This document shows positions 46,237-53,349 of a DNA stretch of 64,000 bases, in pieces. The notes under the pieces are model-generated. The model worked only from the letters and a program-made list of their open reading frames with translations. It was not told where the DNA came from and made no database searches. Positions within the stretch are counted from its first letter, which is position 1, and each line of letters starts with the position of its first letter. The position numbers and the translations under genes were made by a program. Source of the stretch: Thiothrix subterranea (GTDB taxonomy: Bacteria; Pseudomonadota; Gammaproteobacteria; Thiotrichales; Thiotrichaceae); contig NZ_CP053482.1 of NCBI RefSeq assembly GCF_016772315.1, positions 1,488,001 to 1,552,000 of the forward strand, in the 5' to 3' direction.

Positions 46237-46649
46237 TGCTACGCTACCTGCTCGATACCAATATTTTATCGGAAGCCTGTAAACCTACCCCGAATACCAA
46301 CGTCATTGCCAAGCTCGCCGAAGACCGTGACATTATGGCGTTAGCAGCACAAACGTTATACGAATTGCAACGAGGGGTGAATTTGCTCCCCGAAAGCCGT
46401 AGGCGCACCCATATCAGCAATTACGTGGAAGGCATACGCGCCACATTACCCATATTACCTTACGACGAAGCAGCGGCTTGCTGGCAAGCGACAGAAATTG
46501 TGCGGCTCAAAAATATCGGCATTACGCCCAGTTTTGTGGATATGCAGATTGCAGCGGTGGCAGTGGTCAATGGCTTAGTGCTAGTGACGCGCAATGTACA
46601 GGATTTTCAGCATTTCGAGGGATTACGGCTCAAAAACTGGTTTGAATGA
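46236..46649 (+). CDS. vapC: VapC-type PIN-domain toxin
   Basis: The 137-residue protein is a PIN-domain ribonuclease: first acidic residue in YLLDTNILSE (Asp at about 6), second in LYELQRGV (Glu about 45), third in NIGITPSFVDMQIAAVAVVNGLVLVTRNVQDF with Asp residues at about 107 and 127. VapC toxins cleave initiator tRNA or other RNAs. It is paired with a Phd-type antitoxin, a combination that is common (so-called FitB-like or Phd/VapC). An imperfect inverted repeat ATGACAAA/TTTGTCAT follows at 46662-46697 without a T run. Confidence 0.93.
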   Translation: MLRYLLDTNILSEACKPTPNTNVIAKLAEDRDIMALAAQTLYELQRGVNLLPESRRRTHISNYVEGIRATLPILPYDEAAACWQATEIVRLKNIGITPSFVDMQIAAVAVVNGLVLVTRNVQDFQHFEGLRLKNWFE

Positions 46650-46703
46650 CTCACAGCCACCAATGACAAAAGAAAAGCAGGCGTTCTCCTTTGTCATAAA
46701 ACT

Positions 46704-47075
46704 TTAATAAATAAGGGATTGCGTTGAATCCAAACATTCCGACACAAACGTTGCACCACCAACGATAACTGCACCATCGACCAACTCACCATCTTTGACC
46801 TGACGCGCCCCAACGCACGGCCCACACACATACATTTTGCCACCAGCTTCTGCATATAAACCAATCATATCAACCAATGTTGGAAAACCTTTTGCTGCCA
46901 CATGTTCTGCAATCCCTTTAATCATCAACATGCTACCGTTGCCTTGGAATCCCATCACCACCTCTACATCGGATGCTTGCGCAGACGTTGCCATTACAAA
47001 AGGAATGGTTGCCAATTCTGGATTTTCAGGACCATTCGTAACCATGATGAACAGTTTTTTCTTAGCCTCTGACAT
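46704..47075 (-). CDS. DsrE/TusD-family sulfur-relay-like protein
   Basis: From the ATG at 47075 (AGGAGA 8 bases ahead) the protein has 123 residues. It begins KLFIMVTNGPENPELATIPFVMATSA, contains VVMGFQGNGSMLM and the Cys pair in YVCGPCVGAR, the pattern of DsrE/DsrF-like proteins that carry persulfide sulfur. It is an orphan copy, without dsrFH or tus genes alongside. In a sulfur oxidiser a role in sulfur trafficking is likely but inferred. Confidence 0.88.
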   Translation of the reverse strand: MSEAKKKLFIMVTNGPENPELATIPFVMATSAQASDVEVVMGFQGNGSMLMIKGIAEHVAAKGFPTLVDMIGLYAEAGGKMYVCGPCVGARQVKDGELVDGAVIVGGATFVSECLDSTQSLIY

Positions 47076-47261
47076 TTTGATTTCTCCTGTTATCAACAGC
47101 TTCAAATACAATTTCATACTGGCACAAGTTACCAACACCAGAATTGATATGCGTCATAAACAGGTCACAGAAGCGTCAAACAAATCCCCCACAATCATAG
47201 CGTACACCTGCCTTCAGCGCGAAAACGTATTACAAAGCACCAAACAATCAAGGAATGTCAG

Positions 47262-48488
47262 ATGACTGCTGCCCTAGCTTCAGAATACCAACGCATCCGC
47301 CACACCAGCGCGGCGATTTGCGCCCCGCTTGCCCGTGACGATTACCAACTGCAAAGCATTGTCGAAACCAGCCCCCCAAAATGGCATTTGGGGCATGTGA
47401 CTTGGTTTTTTGAAACCTTTTTGCTGCAAGCGTTTGTGAAAAATTACCAGCCATTTCGCGCCGAATATAACTACCTGTTCAACTCGTATTACCAAACCGT
47501 TGGCTCAATGCAACCCCGTGCCGAACGCGGCTTAATGTCACGCCCAACGGTGGAAGACGTCTACGCCTACCGTGCTGCGATTGATGAGCGCATGATGGCA
47601 TTGCTAAGCGACGCTGACCCCAGCCAAGCGCAAGCCATCGCCGCACGGGTCACGCTCGGCTTGCACCACGAACAGCAACACCAAGAACTACTGTACATGG
47701 ACATTAAGCACAATTTCTGGCGCAACCCACTCCGCCCGATTTACCTACCCAAAACCTTACCCGTGCGCGAAGCCACCCCGCTAACATGGGAAACCAGCGT
47801 AGGGGGTTTGCTGGAAAGCGGTTTCGACGGCGACAGTTTCGCCTACGACAACGAACGCCCGCAACACAAGGTCTGGCTTGACCTCCACCGCCTTGCTTCG
47901 CGCTTGACCACCAATGCCGAATACCTCGCCTTCATAGAAGACGGCGGCTACCAACGCGCCGAACTGTGGCTGGCGGATGGCTGGTATCACCGCAAGCAAC
48001 ACGGCTGGCAAGCGCCCTTGTATTGGGAACAGCGTGACGGGCAGTGGTACGAATTCACCCTGCACGGTTTTGAACCGCTCAACCTTGCCGCGCCCGTTGC
48101 CCACACCAGCTATTACGAAGCCGATGCCTTCGCCCGCTGGTCAGGCAAACGCTTGCCGCTGGAAGCCGAACTCGAACACAAATTGCGCGAATTGCCAATC
48201 ACTGGGCATTTCACCGACAGCAATACCTTCCACCCGCAAGCAGGCACGGGGCAACACTACGGCTCGCTGTGGGAATGGACAGCCTCGCCCTATACCGCCT
48301 ACCCGCGTTTCAAGCCGCTGGAAGGCAGCATGGGCGAATATAACGGTAAATTCATGTGCAACCAGTGGGTATTGCGCGGCGGCGCGTGTATAACCCCAGC
48401 CGACCATATTCGCCCGACATACCGAAACTTTTTTTACCCCCACGACCGCTGGCAGTTCAGCGGTATCCGTCTCGCGGAGGACGTATGA
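47262..48488 (+). CDS. egtB: Ergothioneine biosynthesis protein EgtB (iron sulfoxide synthase)
   Basis: The 408-residue enzyme joins a thiol donor to hercynine using oxygen and iron. The DinB-like N-terminal domain supplies the three-His site (WHLGHVTWFF at about 41-50; LHHEQQHQELL at about 131-141), and the C-terminal formylglycine-generating-like domain ends RGGACITPADHIRPTYRNFFYPHDRWQFSGIRLA. It overlaps egtD by 4 bases (ATGA). No egtA or egtC is next to it, so the thiol donor may be cysteine or glutathione-pathway gamma-glutamylcysteine (inference). Confidence 0.96.
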   Translation: MTAALASEYQRIRHTSAAICAPLARDDYQLQSIVETSPPKWHLGHVTWFFETFLLQAFVKNYQPFRAEYNYLFNSYYQTVGSMQPRAERGLMSRPTVEDVYAYRAAIDERMMALLSDADPSQAQAIAARVTLGLHHEQQHQELLYMDIKHNFWRNPLRPIYLPKTLPVREATPLTWETSVGGLLESGFDGDSFAYDNERPQHKVWLDLHRLASRLTTNAEYLAFIEDGGYQRAELWLADGWYHRKQHGWQAPLYWEQRDGQWYEFTLHGFEPLNLAAPVAHTSYYEADAFARWSGKRLPLEAELEHKLRELPITGHFTDSNTFHPQAGTGQHYGSLWEWTASPYTAYPRFKPLEGSMGEYNGKFMCNQWVLRGGACITPADHIRPTYRNFFYPHDRWQFSGIRLAEDV

Positions 48489-49456
48489 ACGCTATTTGCC
48501 CCAAAGCCACCAAGGTCAGCTTCCACGATTACCAGCCGGAGTTGGACAATTTCCGGCAAACCGTGCTGAACGGGTTGGCACACGAACACAAACAGATTCC
48601 GCCGAAATTCTTCTACGATGAACGCGGTTCGCAATTGTTTGAAGCGATTTTGGAACAGCCTGAATACTACGTGCCACACGTCGAAAAGCAGTTGTACCGC
48701 GATTATGCGGCGGACATGGCGGCGTTAATCGGTGAGGATGCTGTGCTGATCGAACCCGGTAGCGGCAGTTGTGAGAAGGTGCAATTGTTGCTGGATGCGT
48801 TGCGCCCGGCGGCGTATGTGCCGATGGATATTTCCGGCGATTTTCTGCGCCAATCGGCAGCAACCTTGGGGGCGGCGTTTCCGTGGTTGCACGTTCATGC
48901 GGCGTGTTTGGATTTCACCCGCGAATTGCATTTGCCGCAAAACGTACCCACGGGGCGGCGCGTGGTGTTCATCCCCGGCTCTAGCTTGGGCAATTTCGAT
49001 TTACCGGAAGCACAGCATTTTCTGTTCAATATCGCGCAATTGGTCGGCAAAGGCGGCGGCTTGTTGATTGGGGTAGACCGTAAGAAAGATAAAGCGGTGC
49101 TGGAAACGGCGTATAACGATGCGGCAGGTGTGACGGCGGCGTTTAATCTGAATTTGTTGGTGCGCATTAATAACGAGTTGGAAGGCACGTTCGACCTCGA
49201 CCAGTTTGCACATTATGCGTGCTACAACGAGGCAATGGGGCGGATTGAGATGCATCTTACCAGCCTGCAAGACCAAAGCGTGCAAGTGGCGGGTAGAACT
49301 TTCCACTTTGCGCAAGGCGAACGCATCCACACCGAAAATTCCTACAAATACCACCCTGAGGAATTCATCACGCTGGCAACAGCAGCAGGCTTCAAATGTG
49401 AGCAACATTGGACAGATGCTGCTAATCTCTTCGGCATCTACTACTGCACCGTGTGA
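48485..49456 (+). CDS. egtD: Histidine N-alpha-methyltransferase EgtD
   Basis: The ATG at 48485, overlapping the egtB stop, gives 323 residues, the usual EgtD length. The enzyme trimethylates histidine to hercynine with S-adenosylmethionine. Seen are LPPKFFYDERGSQLFEAI-type IPPKFFYDERGSQLFEAILE (about 36-55), the SAM-binding LIEPGSGSCEKVQLLL (about 83-98), VPMDISGDFL, and the histidine-pocket region INNELEGTFDLDQFAHYACYNEAMGRIEMHL. Coupled with egtB and an aminotransferase-fold gene. Confidence 0.97.
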   Translation: MNAICPKATKVSFHDYQPELDNFRQTVLNGLAHEHKQIPPKFFYDERGSQLFEAILEQPEYYVPHVEKQLYRDYAADMAALIGEDAVLIEPGSGSCEKVQLLLDALRPAAYVPMDISGDFLRQSAATLGAAFPWLHVHAACLDFTRELHLPQNVPTGRRVVFIPGSSLGNFDLPEAQHFLFNIAQLVGKGGGLLIGVDRKKDKAVLETAYNDAAGVTAAFNLNLLVRINNELEGTFDLDQFAHYACYNEAMGRIEMHLTSLQDQSVQVAGRTFHFAQGERIHTENSYKYHPEEFITLATAAGFKCEQHWTDAANLFGIYYCTV

Positions 49457-49463
49457 ACCCGCC

Positions 49464-50597
49464 ATGCCGACACCTGAAAGCCGCTTCCCTGCCCTGCAAA
49501 ACTGTTTGTATTTGAATCACGCAGCGGTTGCCCCCTGGCCGCAAGTCACCGCCGATGCTGTGCAAGCGTTTGCGGCAGAAAATGCACGCCAAGGCACGCT
49601 CAATTACCCGCACTGGCTGACGGTGGAACAAGCCTTGCGCGAACAAGCGCGTGCATTGCTGAATGCCCCCGCCGCAGGCGATATTGCGCTGGTAAAAAAT
49701 ACCTCGGAAGGCTTGTCATTTGTCGCCTACGGGCTGGACTGGCACGCGGGCGATAATGTGGTAGGGATTCGTCAGGAATTTCCTTCCAACCGCTACGTGT
49801 GGCAATCGCTGGCAAACCAAGGTGTGGAATTCCGCCAATTGGATTTGCGCGAATACCCCGATGATCCCGAAACGGCATTGCTGGCATTGTGCGATGCACG
49901 TACCCGTTTGATCAGCATTAGTGCGGTGCAATACACCAACGGCTTGCGCATGGATTTAGCCAAAATCGGGGCATTTTGCCGCGCCAAGGGCATTCTGTTT
50001 TGCGTGGATGCCATTCAGCAACTCGGCGCAATCCCGTTTGATGTGCAGCAAGTGCAAGCCGATTTTGTAGTGGCGGATGGACATAAGTGGATGCTGGGCG
50101 CGGAAGGCTTGGCACTGTTTTACGTGCGCCGTGAGGTATTGGAGTCTTTGCGCTTAACCCAATACGGCTGGCACATGGCGGAAGGTTTAACCGATTACAC
50201 GATGGAAGACTACCAGCCAGCGTTGGATGCGCGGCGGTTTGAATGCGGTAGCCCAAATATGTTGGGGATTCATGCGCTACAGGCCAGCCTTGGGGTATTG
50301 CTGGAAATTGGCATGGATGCGGTGTGGGAACAGCTTAGTACGCGGGTGCAATATTTGCTGGATGGTTTGCAAGCCTTGCCAGATATGGAAGTCCTCAGTG
50401 ATTTGCGGGCGGAACGGCGTTCCGGCATTGTGACGTTCCGCTCCCGCCGCGAGACCAATGAAGCGCTGTTCCAACGTTTACAAACACAGGGGATTTTCTG
50501 TGCCACACGCGGCGGTGGAATTCGACTTTCGCCGCATTTCTACACACCGTTCGCGCAATTACAACAGGTGTTAGACGTGCTCAAAACAAGCCCTTGA
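49464..50597 (+). CDS. Class V aminotransferase-fold PLP enzyme, candidate EgtE C-S lyase
   Basis: Starting at the ATG at 49464, 8 bases after egtD, the protein has 377 residues. It is a class V PLP enzyme: YLNHAAVAPWP (12-22), ALVKNTSEGLSFVAYGLDW, and the Lys Schiff-base site VVADGHKWMLGAEGLALFY (Lys about 208). Ergothioneine synthesis ends with a PLP beta-lyase (EgtE) that cleaves hercynyl-cysteine sulfoxide. The position directly after egtB-egtD makes that the best guess, although the family also includes cysteine desulfurases and kynureninase-like enzymes. Its 3' end overlaps the convergent AsmA-family gene by 17 bases. Confidence 0.88.
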   Translation: MPTPESRFPALQNCLYLNHAAVAPWPQVTADAVQAFAAENARQGTLNYPHWLTVEQALREQARALLNAPAAGDIALVKNTSEGLSFVAYGLDWHAGDNVVGIRQEFPSNRYVWQSLANQGVEFRQLDLREYPDDPETALLALCDARTRLISISAVQYTNGLRMDLAKIGAFCRAKGILFCVDAIQQLGAIPFDVQQVQADFVVADGHKWMLGAEGLALFYVRREVLESLRLTQYGWHMAEGLTDYTMEDYQPALDARRFECGSPNMLGIHALQASLGVLLEIGMDAVWEQLSTRVQYLLDGLQALPDMEVLSDLRAERRSGIVTFRSRRETNEALFQRLQTQGIFCATRGGGIRLSPHFYTPFAQLQQVLDVLKTSP

Positions 50598-52569
50598 GTT
50601 TGTTTTTCAACTCATCTTGCAAGCGTTGCTCAAGCTTTTCGACTTCGCTTTGCACGTCTTGCTGGACGCGCTCTTTGACTTCATTACCCTTTTGCTTGAG
50701 CGCATCGAGTTGTTCTTGCTTTTCGGTCTCGAAACGCCCCTTCAACTTGGATTTCTCCTTGTCGAGTTCGCGCTGTGCAATTGCCTTGAGCAATACATCC
50801 AGCTCCAATTCGTAGCTGGGCTTACCCCATGCGCCATGAATATGCAAAGGTGCAAATAAGTCGTCTGCGTTGTCCGGTTTAGGTTTTTCGCTAATGCGTA
50901 ATTTAAAATCCAGCGATTCGGCGACGATATTCACATCGCCATTGCCTTTTACCTGAAAATGCGGCGCGAGCATCACGTTTTCATCGGTATGGAACACGCC
51001 TTGTTTGACTTGCCACTGCCCTTTCAATTGGGTGAAAGTGACTTCGGTTTCGCCCACCTCATTGACGCGCTCTTTTTCAAACAACTGAATCACTTCACGG
51101 GTTTTTTGCGCGAAATTGGCATCACGAATCGTGCCTTCATTCAACGTGAGGTCGATCGTGCCATTGAGATTTTGCTTGAAAGCTTGCTCATCGCCGACCA
51201 CAGAATCGAATTTAGCAGTCATATCCAGCGCCCCCGTGACCAAACGATCATCGGTGAGGGCGAACAGCAATTCTTCGGTACGCAATTTTTTAACCGTGTG
51301 TTCGCTGCTGAAAGTCGCCGGAGTTTGCAGGGTATCGAGGTTAATTTCACCTTGATAAGCGCCTTTGAATAAAGTCCCCGTGGGAGTGAGTTTGACTTGC
51401 CCCTCTGTAAACTGCACGCCAAGCGTGGCCTGCTGCAAGATAAACGGCGGGTAACTGAGTTGTGCAGCACTGAATTTGCCATCAACCACACGGCTCGGTA
51501 GCAAGGGGTCACGCACTTGCAAGCTGCCCGTCAACTGCTGCTCGGCTGCCTTGATCTCGGTTTGGGGCAAATCGAGTAAGCCTTTGCCACTTTCCAAATT
51601 CAGGCTCAATTTGCCGCTGGATTGCTGCTGCAATTGCCCACCGGGAATCTCGGTGGATTTCACGTCAGCGTTGATGTTTAAGTCGGTCATGTTCAATTGC
51701 TGTTTGGCAAGGTTGACGTCCAGCTTGCTACTCAGCGTGACTTTACCAAGCCCATCCAAAATGACGTCGGCTTGTAAATCAGGGATGCTGGCACGTTCTT
51801 TTTTCAAATTGCCTTGCAGATTACCGCGCAGATTCGTATCCAAGCGTTCCGGTTGCTTGACTTGCAAGCGTAGGTCGGTGAGGGAAAAGTCTTCTTGGTT
51901 TTCTGCCAATTGTGCGACGGTGGTAAGGCTTAGCTGCATTGTCAGCGGCGGCTCATTTTGGGTAAGCGCAGCATCAAGGCGAAGATCAACCGGCTTGCCA
52001 GGCTGGAACGTGCCGGTTTGCAAATTAAGCGGTGCCAGTATCAAGGTTTTGCCTTGCTGATCATCTTGCCAGTGTAATTGCGAATCTTGCACACTCACGC
52101 CGGTAATCACCATGCCGCCCAGCAAACTGGTCATGGCTTCGCCCGCGCTGGCGTTGGCTTTTGAGGAGTTTTCCGGCAGCAAATCTTGCCAGTTGGTTTT
52201 GCCGCTTTTATTGCGGTGTAAATTAAGCTTTAAGCCTTGCAAGTGCACTTCGTTGATTTTGAGCTGCTGCTCCAGCAGGGGCAGAAATTGCACCGTCACG
52301 CGGGCATTATCGGCTTCGGCAAAGGCTTCATCGTTGAAGCCCTTGGCATTGCCCACCGCGACTTGCCCCAGTTGCAGGGCAATGTCGGGGTAAAAAGACA
52401 GACTAATGTCACCGTCAATCGTGAGAGTGCGCCCGGTTTTTTCTTTTAATAATGCGGTAATTTCTGGTTTATAACGGTTGGCATCAAATGTCAGCGCGAA
52501 TACAGCAATGGCTGCCACGATCAGCAGCAATAAGGCAAGTAGCCAAGCGAGTAGGCGCAATAGTGGCAT
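50581..52569 (-). CDS. AsmA-family envelope protein
   Basis: The 662-residue protein has an N-terminal membrane helix (LLAWLLALLLLIVAAIAVFAL, about 5-25), the AsmA start VFALTFDANRYKPEITALLKEKTGRTLTIDGDISLSFYPDIALQLG and a C-terminal AsmA-like domain (LNGTIDLTLNEGTIRDANF, MLAPHFQVKGNGDVNI). Such proteins extend as beta-groove bridges through the periplasm and affect outer-membrane lipid balance. After about 600 the tail is a charged, Lys/Glu-rich helix (KLKGRFETEKQEQLDAL), likely coiled coil. It is the first of the family's usual length and complete. Confidence 0.93.
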   Translation of the reverse strand: MPLLRLLAWLLALLLLIVAAIAVFALTFDANRYKPEITALLKEKTGRTLTIDGDISLSFYPDIALQLGQVAVGNAKGFNDEAFAEADNARVTVQFLPLLEQQLKINEVHLQGLKLNLHRNKSGKTNWQDLLPENSSKANASAGEAMTSLLGGMVITGVSVQDSQLHWQDDQQGKTLILAPLNLQTGTFQPGKPVDLRLDAALTQNEPPLTMQLSLTTVAQLAENQEDFSLTDLRLQVKQPERLDTNLRGNLQGNLKKERASIPDLQADVILDGLGKVTLSSKLDVNLAKQQLNMTDLNINADVKSTEIPGGQLQQQSSGKLSLNLESGKGLLDLPQTEIKAAEQQLTGSLQVRDPLLPSRVVDGKFSAAQLSYPPFILQQATLGVQFTEGQVKLTPTGTLFKGAYQGEINLDTLQTPATFSSEHTVKKLRTEELLFALTDDRLVTGALDMTAKFDSVVGDEQAFKQNLNGTIDLTLNEGTIRDANFAQKTREVIQLFEKERVNEVGETEVTFTQLKGQWQVKQGVFHTDENVMLAPHFQVKGNGDVNIVAESLDFKLRISEKPKPDNADDLFAPLHIHGAWGKPSYELELDVLLKAIAQRELDKEKSKLKGRFETEKQEQLDALKQKGNEVKERVQQDVQSEVEKLEQRLQDELKNKLKGLF

Positions 52570-52618
52570 GAGAGTAGTCCTTTTCTGTAGCCTTATATTA
52601 TATTGCCCCCACTATAGC

Positions 52619-53125
52619 CTATTGAGCTGGTGGCAGGTAGTAGCCTTGTGCTTGCGGATAATACGCCTGTGGGTAATAAGTCGAGTACGTTGGCGCGTAC
52701 ATTTGTTGTGGGTAAGCCGTGTAATAGCTGTAAGGGTAAGCATACGGGTAGCTGTATGCGCCCGTGTTAAGGCCATTATACGCCGTGTTATAAGCCGAGC
52801 TGTAAGCATTGAATTGCTGATCTTGGTATTGCGCCACGTCGCCTTGGCCTTGTGCGCGGCTGTCAGCATTGAACATGCTGTTCGCTTTGGCGCGGAAATT
52901 CAGGTCGAAATCCATATTAATGTCGGCTTCACCACGCCCGCGTGATTGCCCATTGGCAGTGCCGTTGCCATTGCCTTGGGTTTGCCCGAAAGCGTTAGCT
53001 TGTTGCGCTTGTTCTTGGCGGTTATTACCGAAGAAATTGCCCATGTCGAAACCGTCGAAAAAATCAGCCGATGCGTTGCCAGCCAACAGGGTCAAGGCGG
53101 TGAAAATAATGATACGTGTGCTCAT
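52619..53125 (-). CDS. Sulfur globule-type structural protein (candidate)
   Basis: From the ATG at 53125 (AAGGAG ahead) the product has 168 residues with a signal peptide (to about ASADFF). The mature protein is rich in Asn, Gln, Gly, Ala and Tyr and lacks Cys: DFFDGFDMGNFFGNN, RGRGEADINMDFDLNFRAKANSMFNAD and then a Tyr/Pro/Gln tail with YPYAYPYSYYTAYPQ. This composition and order (acidic-Phe-Gly start, INMDFDLNF-like core, Tyr-rich end) recalls the sulfur globule envelope proteins of purple sulfur bacteria (SgpA/B), which coat periplasmic elemental sulfur. It supports a Thiothrix-like host. The match is by composition and pattern, not by alignment. Confidence 0.75.
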   Translation of the reverse strand: MSTRIIIFTALTLLAGNASADFFDGFDMGNFFGNNRQEQAQQANAFGQTQGNGNGTANGQSRGRGEADINMDFDLNFRAKANSMFNADSRAQGQGDVAQYQDQQFNAYSSAYNTAYNGLNTGAYSYPYAYPYSYYTAYPQQMYAPTYSTYYPQAYYPQAQGYYLPPAQ

Positions 53126-53307
53126 GATGGTGTCTCCTTCTAGTGGTTTTACCAGTTTATACCCATTTATAAGCATTTGCTAATACAACCACTTTTGCCC
53201 CACTCAAATGTATCCAAATGGATGATGCCGCCAGTAGCGGAATAGCGGTAAAGTTCAAGTGTGCTGGTTGAACCCCTCAACTGACTGCATTAACTGGCAC
53301 ATTATTC

Positions 53308-53337
53308 ACCGGCTTTGACGTGTTGAAGCCGGTTTTT
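53308..53337 (+). terminator. Orphan rho-independent terminator on the plus strand
   Basis: ACCGGCTT (53308-53315) and AAGCCGGT (53326-53333) form an 8-bp stem with a 10-base loop, followed on the plus strand by TTTTTA. No plus-strand gene lies within 2.7 kb upstream. It could end an unannotated small RNA starting in 53150-53250, or act weakly for the minus-strand histidine kinase, although no T run exists in that direction. Confidence 0.55.
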
Positions 53338-53349
53338 ATTCCTAACGCT

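Noticed and set aside
46662-46697. Inverted repeat ATGACAAA...TTTGTCAT after vapC as a terminator or miniature element
   Set aside because: The stem is AT-rich with a mismatch, lacks a T run in either direction and has no target-site duplication that I can see.
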